Below the pieces are notes generated by a model. It saw nothing but the letters and a program-made list of their open reading frames with translations, was not told where the DNA came from and made no database searches. This document shows positions 12,630 through 24,018 of a stretch of 64,000 nt of DNA, piece after piece. The DNA is from Alitta virens (taxonomy: Eukaryota > Annelida > Polychaeta > Phyllodocida > Nereididae). How positions within the stretch are numbered: position 1 is the stretch's first letter; every line of letters begins with the position of its first letter. Made by a program: the position numbers and the translations under genes. The stretch spans positions 39,620,253 to 39,684,252 of the forward strand of contig OW028575.1 in the NCBI GenBank assembly GCA_932294295.1, given 5' to 3'.

Positions 12630-12880
12630 GTTAGAATGCTGCTATAAAAAGTAGCTTCTGATGGCCTCCGACAGGCGGTGCTAGTGGTACCTATGACGGT
12701 GGCCGCTAGGTGGCGCTTCGGTGACGCTTCGACGTATGTATGGATATCATGCCTCAACCCATCCGTTTTGCATGACCAATGGAACCAGTGGAACGCCACA
12801 GGCTATAGTGTGATAGCTATAGAAGATGTGGAATGCCATGGGCTATAGTTTGATTGCTGTAGACGACGTGAGAAGTGTGC
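12630..12880. repeat. Second, diverged tandem copy of the left TIR
   Basis: The sequence after the TIR restarts at TTAGAATGCTGCTATAAAAA and follows the TIR again in the same direction, with many substitutions and small indels, ending at GAGAAGTGTGCCAATCCT. The right end has only one copy. The copy-2 inner end is followed by a CCAATCCT word like the one next to the right TIR. Confidence 0.9.
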
Positions 12881-13001
12881 CAATCCTCAGAGATTACTAT
12901 ATAGGACATGAGCAGTGTGACTAATGACCCTCCATATACTCTAGTACAATGAGGTGGGGTACGTGAGATGTATATGAGTGTGGAGCTATTGTTTTGTTCT
13001 G

Positions 13002-13009
13002 TATAAAAG
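13002..13009 (+). promoter_or_regulatory. TATA box of polymerase gene
   Basis: TATAAAAG lies 100 bp upstream of the polymerase ATG, in otherwise non-coding sequence. Confidence 0.6.
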
Positions 13010-13109
13010 TGCACAAATGAAGTATCTAATACCTTATGTGGAATAATACAACAAGAGTGCTATGTAGATGGATATTATGGTCTAACAGGTTACATATTGC
13101 AATATATTA

Positions 13110-16100
13110 ATGGCTGACACACCAGCAAAAAGGAGTAGGACAGAGGGGGGTAATAATGATGTAAAACCATACATTATTCACCCAGTGAGGGAACGAGTAT
13201 CCAGGAAATATGGTATTGAAGAAGTAACATATAAAGCAAAATTCAACAATGACTTGCAAGGAGAACAATTGATTGGTATGCAAGACGAATTGCACAGTAT
13301 GTTTACTGACATCATGGAAATGGTTAAAGATAAGCACCCCAATAAGGAGGATAAAGCACGTGTTACAATCAATCACTCAGGATTAGAGAGGGAGGTCTTC
13401 ATACACTGCCAACCTCAGCATAACATCACAGCCAATGTTATAATGGACAGGTAAGATATATAACATATGCCTACACACAAGTCTACAGTTTAACACCAAT
13501 GTGTATGTATATTATATGTATTCAGTATTAATTACCGAATAATACTTAATGTATTAGTTACCAAATGTGTCCACATATATTATAATGTTTGACATGCAGC
13601 ATTACAGACAATAATGGTTATATGTATTATATTGCAGAATAAACGCAGTTCTCCAATCGAACAAATCCTTAAATGTCGATGATACCTTTGAAGTTAACAT
13701 TGGTATAATGAGCGCCGATGACCAAGGGGGAGGATGCAGTAGAACCATCGTTGATACAGATCCTTTGTCTCCTAACTGCACTATTAGGAAAAAACGTTCA
13801 ATGGTATTCATTCCAGTAGTACGCAATGAACATTTATGTGCCGCCAGAGCTATTGTAACATGTAAAGCGAAGTTAGATAACATGCCTGCAGCAACGTTTG
13901 CAAAGCTTATTAGAAAAGACAGAGTGTTGAGTAAAGATTATGAATCACAACGTAGCTGTGCCATCAGACTTCATAGACAGGCTAATGTACCCACAAATAG
14001 GCCAGTTAAGGTTAATGAGCTACATAAATTCGAGACAGCGTTAGATATACAAATTGTAGTTATATCTGGGGATACAGGAAATGAAGTTAATTACAAAGGT
14101 TTGATCTCTAGGCCTCGCAAGATATTTTTATATCTGAAAGATGAGCACTATCACAGTATCACAGGAATCAAAGGCTTTTATGTAAATAGAAAGATATGTG
14201 TCCATTGTTTCGAAGTGTACAGTAAGAACCACAAACATGGGTGCGATGATGTATGCAGCACATGCTGTTCAGAATATTGTATGTTCGACAATAACTCATT
14301 AGATTGTTCAGATTGCAATATGACATGTCGTAATGCAGTATGTTATCAGAGGCATAAAGAACAACGACAGTATAGCACAGGTACACTTAAGGGTACAGAT
14401 CAACCATCCCTCTGTACACAGTACTTTAGGTGTAAAACATGTTTCATAATATTAGATACATTAAAAAGGGCCAAACATCTACACACATGCGGTGAATGGC
14501 TTTGTACATGCTGTCATGAGTATGTCCTAGGAGATCATCTGTGTTATTACAGAATAAAGAAACCTAAGATGTCATCAGGACGGTTCCTTTATTACGATTT
14601 TGAAACATGTCAAAACACTATTATTACTTGTGATCTCGGTTACAAGAATAAACCACGCAGCGGTTGTGATAAGTGTACTCTAACATATCTGTGTACACTA
14701 TGTCGTAAATGTATAAAATGCAAGAGATCGTATTGCGGGTTACAAAGACATGTTCCTAATTTTTTAGTTTGTCAAACCGTTTGCGATGTCTGCAAAGATC
14801 ACGCCTCAAAGTTCACGCCTCAATCTAAATGTGCTAACTGCGGTGATAGATGTAGCACATGTTCTGTTAAGGACAATGTAACTAAAAACGTTGCAAGAGA
14901 ACTGTGTCAGCGTGACACATGCAGTATGAGGGAAAACATATTTAAGGGGCCAAATACGACAGAGAACTTTTGTAAATGGCTGCTAACGCCTCAACATAAA
15001 GACGTAACAGTAATAGCTCATAACGCTAAGGCTTTTGATGCTCATTTCATACTTGGATATTGTGTTGACAACGGTATTTTCCCTGAAATTATATTCACCG
15101 GCACCAAGATCATGCTGATGAGCATAAACCAAGGTGTGAGCATTAGATTTATAGATAGTTTGAATTTCCTCCCAATGCGTTTGAAGAGCTTACCTAAAGC
15201 GTTAGATTTACGCGGTGAACTCAAAAAGGGAGAATTCCCACATTTAGCAAACACGCTAGACAATCAAACGTATGTTGGGCCAATGTTTGCCCCATACTAT
15301 TATGGTGTTGATTTCATGTCCACAGCAGACCGAACTGATTTCTTCACATGGTACAATGAACAAAATGGTAAGACGTTTAATTTTCAGCAAGAAATGTTAG
15401 ACTACACACGCTCTGATGTTACAATCCTTAGAGAGGCATGCACTAATTTTAGGGCACTTATACAAACTGTTACAACTATACCAAACTCAAGTGTACCAGG
15501 TATCGATCCGTTTGCCCATGCAACATTGGCATCTTGTGCTATGCAGGTGATCAGACAACTGATGTTGTATGAGGTTTATAATGTAACTTTGATAGATGGC
15601 AGATCAGGGGAAGCAGTGTTGAGACGTAATACATGATATTTCGATGGTAGCATCATTAATCATGACTTCATAGCTACATCAACATTTATTAAGTCACCCA
15701 TACCACAGATACCTGCACAAGGGTATGGTAAACATCATAATGCCAGCCAAAAGTCGTCATTATGGTTAGAATGGATAAGTCACTCTGAATGTAGACTTAT
15801 ACAACATGCCAGGAATGGCGGTGAATTCCGCATACCTGGAACAAGGTACTTTGTTGATGGTATACATATAGAGAGTAATACAGTTTATGAATACCTAGGA
15901 TGCCGTTTTCATGGTCATATCTGTTTACAAGACAGACACATAAGAGACCCTCGCACGCGTATGACATTGAAGGCGCTCTATGACAGAACATTAGAACGGC
16001 TTGCTGAAATCAGAAACCTAGGCTATAAGGTTATCTCAATATGGGAGTGCCACTATGATAAAGAATTACAAACTAATTCGCTCATGAGACAATTCGTTAA

Positions 16101-17466
16101 CACGTGTGATACTGTAAAACCTTTACAAATCCGCGATAGTTTTGCAGGAGGGCGGGTTGAACCCACAACTCTATACTATGATGTACAGGATGGTGAGAGG
16201 ATACGTTACTATGACGTCACTTCGTTATATCCTTATATCACGATGTCTGGAGTTTTCCCTACTTGTCATGCTACAGTGCTTAAAGATCCAGCTACCTTTG
16301 ATTACACACTACAATCCTATTATGGTCTAGCCCAGGTGCGAATCCTACCACCTCGAGGTTTATACATACCTGTACTACCAGTTCGATGTAAAGGTAAACT
16401 GAAGTTTCCTTTATGTGGCACGTGTTCCTCACGAGAAACACAGGCTGTATGTACATGCAATGATACAAAGAGAGCTCTTTTTGGTACATGGACAACACCA
16501 GAGTTAAAAGAAGCTATTAAGCAAGGTTACATACTGTTGAAGATATATGAGGTATATCATTTCCCTACCACAACACAAGATGATGTTTTTGGTAGTATTT
16601 TCACAGATTATGTGAAAATGTTTCTGAAACAAAAGCAACAAGCATCAGGTTACCCTCAATGGGCAACTACAGATGCAGATAAAGATCGTTACATAGAGTA
16701 TTACAACAGAGAGCAAGGTATCATGCTTGATAAAGACTCCATAGCGTATAATCCTTCCTTGAGGACAATCTGTAAACTGTTTCTCAATAGTGTGTGGGGT
16801 AAATAACAAAACCTACCTAAGTCTATTTACATGAAGTCTGTTACAGAGTACACACAAATGAAGAATGATCCAACGAAATGTATAATGAATTTCCATTTAA
16901 TCTCTGATGATTATGTCGTGGTAGATGTTACAAATGCTGAAACCTTTGAAGAGGAATCAACATTCACCAATGAAGTTATTGGTATATTTACAACATCGCT
17001 GGCGAGGCTACATTTACTACAAGTTTTAAATAAAACAGGGCGCAACACCTTATATTATGACACTGACTCAGTCATATTTGTTGAACGCAATGGCGAAACA
17101 GTTGTCGAGACAGGTGATCTGTTAGGAGACTTAACTGATGAGTTACAAACAGGCACTTATATTAAAACGTTTCTATCAACAGGGCCTAAGAGCTACTCTT
17201 ACAAATTAAACACTGATGTAACTGTACGAAAAATCAAAGGAATCACATTTAACTACACAAATGACGCTATTATAGACTTTGAATGTATGAAACAGATAGT
17301 GTTTGGGCAGGTAACATCGGTTAGACTTCCTCAGAGCAATCAGATATCCCGTGTTAAACACCGAGGTATAGTGTACAATAAATCCGTAAGTAAGGTATTC
17401 AGAAAAGTATTTGACAAACGAGTTATAGGCAGAGATACATACAATACATTACCGTATGGTTACTAG
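13110..17466 (+). pseudogene. POLB: Protein-primed DNA polymerase B, spliced, two nonsense codons
   Basis: Would copy the linear element using a protein primer. Exon 1 is 13110-13450; the intron 13451-13637 (GTAAGA...TTGCAG) joins in phase to 13638-17466. The protein has a conserved N-terminal segment, an OTU-like Cys/His module (Cys near 13838, His near 14150), several CxxC zinc-binding clusters, exonuclease motifs YYDFET, AHNAKAFD and YTRSD, then polymerase motifs YDVTSLYP, LNSVWGK and YYDTDS, and a complete thumb. TGA at 15634-15636 and TAA at 16804-16806 (directly after WGK) interrupt it without any frame change. I read this as a recently inactivated gene; stop-codon readthrough or sequencing error are alternatives. 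The last 63 bp lie inside the tandem duplication. Confidence 0.9.
13451..13637 (+). other. Intron in polymerase gene
   Basis: Donor CAG/GTAAGA and acceptor TATTGCAG. Removing it joins the 114-codon upstream frame to the main frame in phase 2; without splicing the upstream frame ends at TAA in the donor. Confidence 0.85.
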
Positions 17467-17714
17467 TGTGTAATTAATTATGTGTACGTTATAGCTCATT
17501 ATAGTTAACATATGTACACATCTATCACAATAGTTACAATTCGCCGACAGTTCTATATTACGACCTTGTTAAAAGGCAAACTGTATGATGTTCTATATGT
17601 TAACCTCGGCATGTGACCGCCAACTATCATGTGACCTCAAATGTAACACACACTGCAATCTAGAGTATGACTCCCCCTTAATATAGACAATAGTTCAAGT
17701 TTGAGATATATATA

Positions 17715-18620
17715 ATGTTGTTCTATGCTGCATTTCTCTATATACCACTTATTGTTAGTGGTAATATATTGTGTGGACTCTATAAGCCCTTGGAGCGTTT
17801 TGGTGTATGTACATGTACAACATTGGATGACAGACCACCCTCTCAAGCAGATTGTACCAAATATTCATGGCTTCAGCAACTTCCCTCGTTTTCAATGCAT
17901 ATTCTACACCATATAAGACTGATCGACATGTCTGGCACTGTGTTCTGTCATACTACATCTTTAAAGACAACAGCGTATAATAAAACAGTCCTATGTATGG
18001 ACAGCACTACAGGTACGTAACATCTTATACTATATCATACATTCAGAGAGGTATCTATCAAGTGTATGAGCAACACATTATCTGTAAACGCACGTGTACA
18101 TATCCTGATAATACTGCATTTCAGGGGTATCTACCAATAACCTTATGAGCAACACATCGATTGTGCACAGTACTTCAGAGGCTACAGTGCACAGTACTTC
18201 AGGGGCTACGATGTCCACGCAGAATGCTTACGATGTATCAACGATAGTATATACATCTAATTCTGAACCTAACCAGTATAGCGACACACAGTATTGGTCT
18301 AGCACGACCATGAATGCCTTTAATATCTTTCAACTTAATGTATCATGCATAGTGTTGGTATACATTATACTCAAGGTATGTATGCATAATGTATGCATAA
18401 TGTCTAACTATATATGACTATTATATACATACATAATGTATGCATAATGTCTAACTATATATGACTACTATGTGGTCATACCTTTTCATTAAGTTTACAA
18501 CTGTTCCCTTCATTACAGGTTGTTATAACAACAGTTACAATGGTGCGGAGTCTTAGGAGATCCAGACTGCAGATCACGTTAGATACATCATTAACTGCCT
18601 CGCAAGAAGAACTAGTGTAA
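17715..18620 (+). CDS. Type I membrane protein 1, unit 1 (three exons)
   Basis: Exons 17715-18012, 18125-18375 and 18519-18620 join in frame through introns with GT-AG ends (GTACGT...TTTCAG, GTATGT...TTACAG) to give 216 residues. It has a signal peptide, a Cys-rich domain (CTCTT..., ADCTK, DMSGTVFCH), a Ser/Thr-rich stalk, one membrane span (about residues 160-180) and a short tail starting with basic MVRSLRRSR. The Cys pattern is shared with the second membrane protein downstream and with that of Polinton B, and recalls an LRR N-terminal cap. A virion envelope or cell-surface role is inference. TATATATA lies only about 10 bp upstream of the ATG, so the transcription start is unclear. Confidence 0.75.
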
Positions 18621-19488
18621 ACCTACACAAGCATGCATTATAGTGTATAATATATTCTCTCAAACACGTGTTAATTGTACCAATGTCTGAAAGCCGTTGT
18701 TATACTGCACAATAATATATAACTTAATCAGATGTCTGAATGCTGTTGATAACGGTACACTATATGCGTAGATGTTATATATTACATAGATGTGTTACCT
18801 AAGTCTACAATCTTGTACATTAGCCCACATAATAGCACGAGTGTAATTGTTTCGATATCCGACAGGTGGCGCTGGCGGCACCTACGATTTAATGTATATA
18901 TACTCACACACTAGAGAGTGCAACTGTCTCAACATATGTACTGTTACACATACGTATATAAAGATTATTTGACCATGATTACACCTTGTCATCTGTTTAT
19001 TATTGATATTCACCACCTATATAGTCATACCTCTCAGACAGGCAGCTAATCAATTAATAGGGACGTTCCAAGTAGTAGTTACCACGAGGATGGTGGTCTC
19101 GCAATAACACATGTATAATAACTAAGAATCTATTTTGACAATACCCGAGATATGTATATAGCCATGATATAATTAATAATGAGTACACATAAACAGTCTC
19201 ATTGTGTTGTCATGTGAGACAGCTAGGCTATTGTTCATGAACAATGTACTATTATAATAGAGGGGGTTTAAGCAGTTAGCATCTCTCCGTTTACAACAAT
19301 CACTATTACCCCAAGTAGTTGACACCATCCTGCTAATTACCTAATAGTGCTTGACACCCGGGTTAAAGAAGTTGTGAGGGGGTGCTAATTACATAATAAA
19401 GTCACAAAGAGGGGGGCAATTACATAATGAACCTTCACAGTTTAGAACTTACATTCAGTTCGTTCAAAGCAGGCCAAGAGTCAACACG
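18621..19488. other. Spacer with TIR-like motif and short direct repeats
   Basis: GACAGGTGGCGCTGGCGG at 18861-18878 resembles a word of the TIR (GACAGGCGGTGCTAGTGG). A word TGTCTGAAAGCCGTTG/TGTCTGAATGCTGTTG is repeated near 18683 and 18732. TATAATAG near 19253 may belong to the promoter of the next gene. The same spacer recurs at 26720-27587. Confidence 0.5.
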
Positions 19489-20808
19489 ATGGAGAATTTA
19501 CAGAGGCTTACATGTTACTTGTTAATCTTAACTATTACGTTAGCATCGTGCGATAGTTATCGTTACATTTGCGCAAATCGGCTATGTCTGTGCAAAGTTG
19601 TGAATGATGGGAAGAGCATCAGAGCTGACTGCACCAAATCGCCACAGCTTGACCATGTACCTATTGAAGAATTTTCAGCCATGGAATATAGCATGTTGTC
19701 ATTCGTCGACATGACTGGAACACACTACTGTCATTCGCGCACGCCACCTACACATGATGTTGCAGCCCACATCGTATGCAAACGAATCAGCAATAGTGAG
19801 ATGCAGAATCCCGGTTTAGGAACCCTCAACCTCGGACACTATGACACAGTAGTTAGTCACCCTAGCACTACTACAGTAGTCGTATCGACAGTCTCTGTCC
19901 TGTTGTTAGTAATTATATCAACTGGAGCTGGTATCTGGATTTATAAGGTGCGTTATTGTTAAATATATAATCTTTACGTAATGAGGGCCATATGCATTAT
20001 GTGCATCTGATCATAACCGTGCTCTCTGAACACTATTTACATATATTATATATCTGCCCGTCTGTAGGATTGTATATATTACGCTACATTGGCCTACCTA
20101 TTGCTAAGCGATGATAATATATTGTTATAATAATAATGATTACTCGGTTCTATCCTACAGAGGGATCCAGTGGCTGGTACAGCTGTTCTAACAGGGGTTG
20201 TTAGCATGGCTCGACAAACGCTTGTCGGTGCGCGCAATAAAATCAGGCGGACTAGCACGACATCCGATAGCAGCAGCAGGTATGGTACATACATGTATTA
20301 TATTAGCACAATGTCTGATAACAACAGGTATACATTGGTAATATTATTTATATAGCACAGCCTGAGTAGTATGTATATAATATGTATGGCACATATTCTC
20401 CCTATTCATGAACTTACTGCATATATAGATATATTGCAGGTCATATTATATATGTTCACTCTCTCGTGTTGTAGTACAGATGACGACTCCGCCCCTGGTG
20501 GCAGTACTACTTGCCCCATCAACACAGCTTCAGAACACGCCCCCCTTCAGCAAACAGCATCTGCGTATGATCACACTGTATGTCACGTGAGCAGCACCCC
20601 TGCAACGACCACACCTCTTACCAACGCATCAACTGACGGATCCGCCACTGACGTGAAGGCGAGACTGACCTGCACCAATACAATGGACGATGGATCGCCG
20701 CGACTATCCACCGCTGACGTGAAGGCAAGGCTAACCTACACCAATGCAATGGACGATGGATATAAGTCCAAACTACGCAACTACAGCGGGAAAGTTACGC
20801 CTGTGTAG
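19489..20808 (+). CDS. Type I membrane protein 2, unit 1 (three exons)
   Basis: Exons 19489-19947, 20161-20279 and 20475-20808 join in frame (donors GTGCGT and GTATGG, acceptors CCTACAG and TTGTAG; phases 0 and 2) to give 303 residues. It shows a signal peptide, a Cys-rich ectodomain (CLCKVV, ADCTK, DMTGTHYCH, VCKR), one membrane span (about 134-152), and a long cytosolic tail with an internal repeat, DVKARLTCTNTMDDG then DVKARLTYTNAMDDG. The ectodomain is paralogous to membrane protein 1. A second possible donor after AACAACAG near 20327 could give an alternative tail. The function is unknown; exposure on a particle or infected cell is inference. Confidence 0.75.
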
Positions 20809-21519
20809 ACATGTAAACACGCACAAACACTCCTGCTATTACTTAACTTCTATATATATGTATACTGCTGTCCACCTACGCTTATATTAATACCCCCCTG
20901 ATAGATGTATGTACATATTATATTATGAATAGTTATCACATGATTATACTGTAATGTTTAGCATAGTGTACGAGCTGTGCACACACAACTGTTCTTTAAA
21001 TGGATTAAGATATGTACAGAGACTACGTATATATTACACCGTGGTGTGCATACTACGTTATTAATTGTAGTGTTTGAAATGTTAGCGTAGATGTTCATTG
21101 TGTAATATATATATATATATATATATTGCATTATAATCTCTTATATTAACATTGTTGTTAATACCGTCCATCAACGTTTTATATTAATCTGACAGCTAGG
21201 CCCATATTATATTGTAAATAAACAGTGTGCTACATTGTTTGATGGTTATACTGTACATATATGTGTAGTAGTATTACAACTGTATTAAACGTTATGAGTA
21301 GTGGACTTAACATTTGTTAATACCGTCCATCAACGTTTTAGATTAATCTGACAGCTAGGCTCATATTATATTGTAATGTTATATAAACCGTGTGCTACAT
21401 TGTTTGATAGTTATACTGTACATATATATGCGTAGTAGTATTACAAAGGCATTAAACGTTATGAAAAAAAGAACAGACAAACGTGTTATTATATATATAT
21501 CATTTATTACAGTATATAA
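20809..21519. repeat. Convergent spacer with 145-bp direct repeat
   Basis: Two copies (about 21157-21300 and 21317-21463) of a unit containing AATACCGTCCATCAACGTTT, GACAGCTAGGC and TATTAAACGTTATGA. It lies between convergent genes and could hold 3' ends. A short AT repeat is at 21108-21125. Repeated in unit 2 at 28908-29618. Confidence 0.7.
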
Positions 21520-21856
21520 CTATATGTAGCAGAAGTAAGGCGTTAGAAGAGCCATTTCTGGAACAGCATGTTCAACATGTTCTAGCAAAATATCAATAGT
21601 CTCCAAATCCTTAACTTTTAAGGACACACTTTCATCCTTAACAGTATTAGCAGTAATCTTGCATACTACTGTGATACATCCTTCTTTAACCAGGTAGTAA
21701 AAACACCCTAGATGTACAGTTGCATCGATATCGGAATTCGATAAAGTGTGTATGTAGTACACCATATTCACGAATTGCTGTAAGGGCAATGATACTGTCA
21801 AATCCTCCTTCAGGACATCATCCTGAACAAAATGAGAACACGGTTATTACTAACAG

Positions 21857-21940
<84 letters not shown>

Positions 21941-22316
21941 GTGTGTGTATGTTATATCTTACCTGATCATCAGTCAGTTGAATCGTCACATCACCGTCTG
22001 TACACATAACGCTGAGCGTCACCGATGTATTAATGGCAAGACTTGTACGACTGCCTCCTGTGAGCTCTGGAATAGTGCTAATGACATCTCCGTAGTCTCT
22101 TTGCAAATACTTAAACAATAATGCTGTGCCTTTGTAGCTCTTCCCTACATACAGTATTTGTAACAACAGTTTTGTTTTATCGAATCGTGTGTTTTTAGAT
22201 CTGATAACAAGTAGATCAGAATCTTTAAGTAAACCTTCGCAACGTAGTATTATACATATCTCATTTGTATTAACCTTATTGGTCAATACATCTGCGTAAT
22301 CTCTTAATATCTCCAT
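21520..22316 (-). CDS. CARD-domain protein with PC4-like C-terminal part, unit 1 (two exons)
   Basis: Exon 1 (22316-21963) and exon 2 (21822-21520) join in phase 0 across GTAAGA...TTCAG, giving 218 residues. Residues 1-85 fit the six-helix pattern of a CARD death fold: MEILRDYADVL, ICIILRCEGLL, DSDLLVIRSK, KTKLLLQILYVG, TALLFKYLQRD, DVISTI. The rest has two beta-rich segments each followed by a helix (after TSVTLSVM and after FYYLVKEGCITVVC), resembling PC4-like folds. CARD domains mediate contacts in apoptosis and innate signalling, so a host-modulating role is inferred. The intron holds an (AT)n tract of about 78 bp. Polinton B has separate CARD and PC4-like ORFs. Confidence 0.65.
21858..21937. 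repeat. (AT)n microsatellite in CARD-gene intron
   Basis: Almost pure AT dinucleotides. The copy in unit 2 (29957-30043) differs in length, and this accounts for most of the length difference between units. Open frames of Tyr-Ile repeats across it are artefacts. Confidence 0.9.
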
Positions 22317-22875
22317 TGTGAGCTGCGTAACAGTACTGAAGATAATCTGCTTAAACGTGGCTATGGCTGTTGCATATATGCCTAAGGAAGTAATAAAAAT
22401 TGCTTACTCTTGCTACAAGTAGGCCATATTGTGTATACCTTCAGGGGGCAGTTTAATCGTTAGGGGGCAGTATAATCGTTAGTATTGCCATTATAGAAAA
22501 GCTGTGTATGATCTTACTCTCGTTAACACAGACCATATTGTGTATAACCATAACAACGTACTTGAGTGATGGAGAGATATAACACACTGAATGTAACGGT
22601 GTAGATATATATTTATTGTAATATAAGTGTATATATGGTAGGTATACATAGATACAATAGTCGATAGAGTATAACATGTCAGTAAAACGCTGTAATGTCA
22701 GGTACATATGATATAACAGTAGTATAACGTATCAGTAAATGCTGTAAATGCCAGGTACATATGGTATAACAGTAGAGCATGACTGTTAATATGATATAAG
22801 TGATCTAACCATGTTCTATTATACTGGTACTATATATTGTAACGTATTACATATATTGGTTATATCAACATATAT
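22317..22875. other. Spacer with short tandem repeats
   Basis: AGGGGGCAGT..AATCGTTAG is duplicated at 22441-22481, and a unit of about 55 bp with GGTACATATG(A/G)TATAACAGTAG is duplicated at about 22680-22785. The 84-residue minus-strand frame here (22453-22707) covers these repeats and shows no family signal. Recurs at 30424-30982. Confidence 0.5.
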
Positions 22876-23763
22876 TTATTGAATCATTGATCCCTCATCA
22901 ATTGTTGCAGCTGTTGAAGTTGTGACATTAGGATCTTGCATATCGGAACTTGTGCTGCAACGGTTGTGTAGGGGCCTAGGTGGTGAAGGTTTAGGGGTGC
23001 AGTGGTGACAAGCCTGAAGGTTATCGAGCGTGGTGTGCGTGGTGTAGCAGGCTGCTAAACCAGCCAATCCACTCCATTTCGTTTCCAATTGTGGAAGAAA
23101 CCCCAGCAGTTTGGTGAACTCGTATTTTGTCATCTTAATCCCCCTCTGGGTCGGGTGCTCTGACGTTGTGGACATGTTACGAAAAAAACTGTGGCGTATG
23201 TCCACTGTATTAGAAGCTTTCTTCGCTCTACAGTGGGCATTTTTGCCGACGTGCACTTTGTAAATGTTCTGCGAGTACTCATCGACATCTGAATTATCCG
23301 CAAACATGTCTCTACCATCGGCACACCACTCGACGTCATCAACCATGGCATCATTTGCGAGGGTTCCATCAGCGGCATCGTCTGTAGGGTCTGTCTGGCT
23401 GCCTGGTGTAATCTGCAGGATAATAAGATATAATTATCATTACATATATTATATATGTACAGCTTCTTATTACAGATAATATTAAACATTACTTACGACT
23501 CCTATAAATGCAGCTAGGTTATGCATTGCAGCCATTAAATCACGGGTCTGCTGTTTGTCCAGCATTACGCCTTTCTTTGTAGGGATAAGGCAGTAGTCCT
23601 GATCGTCGACCGTGTACACCCTAAGATGTAGAGATACTCGTCCTCTGTATCTCTGCAGAGTTAGGAACTTCCTAGAGCTGATCTCTCTGAACCATAGGAA
23701 CTGGCCCTTTACCTGTGTGCCACCCAGGTTGTAGTATTTGCGAGTTAAGGCCGTAGTCGCCAT
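22876..23763 (-). CDS. Double PC4-like ssDNA-binding protein, unit 1 (two exons)
   Basis: Exon 1 (23763-23497) and exon 2 (23412-22876) join in phase 0 (GTAAGT...CTGCAG) to give 267 residues. Residues about 25-85 show the PC4 pattern of paired strands (KFLTLQRYRGRVSLHLRVYT), then PTKKGVMLDKQQTRDLMAAM. Exon 2 repeats the pattern less strictly (NTVDIRHSF, then TQRGIKMTKYEFTKLLGFLP). PC4 proteins bind single-stranded DNA and act in transcription and replication; a role as the element's ssDNA-binding protein is inferred. The C-terminus is Thr/Ser/Pro-rich with several Cys and His. TATAAAAG lies 94 bp upstream. Polinton B encodes a similar double-PC4 protein. Confidence 0.65.
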
Positions 23764-23856
23764 GATGTCGAATAGTTAAAAACAGGCTGTGATGATCTGA
23801 TAATCCACTGGAGAACTCTCGGGCAAGTGAGTGTAAATTGTATGGGAGTACTACGT

Positions 23857-23864
23857 CTTTTATA
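23857..23864 (-). promoter_or_regulatory. TATA box of the PC4-like gene
   Basis: TATAAAAG on the minus strand, 94 bp before the start codon; also at 31966-31973 in unit 2. Confidence 0.55.
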
Positions 23865-24018
23865 CTCTGCTCAAGTTCAGTATAAGTTAATATGTATGGC
23901 ATACACATATATATATATCAGCTACAAATACCATCACATCTATATAACAGTATCATAGGACTACTGATTATGCCCCTAAATAACCGTCCATTGTTCTACC
24001 AACCCTAATGTATGCATA

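Noticed and set aside
16799..16836. Possible mini-intron (GTAAAT...TAAG) removing the TAA in the Polinton A polymerase
   Set aside because: It would be only about 30 nt, too short for a normal intron, and would delete residues next to motif B.
21858..21938. Open frames of Tyr-Ile repeats on both strands
   Set aside because: They are translations of an (AT)n microsatellite in an intron; same at 29957-30073 and 37247-37454.
22453..22707. 84-residue minus-strand frame between the CARD and PC4-like genes, also at 30560-30814
   Set aside because: Covers short tandem repeats, has no recognisable family or splice context; conservation between units only reflects the recent duplication.
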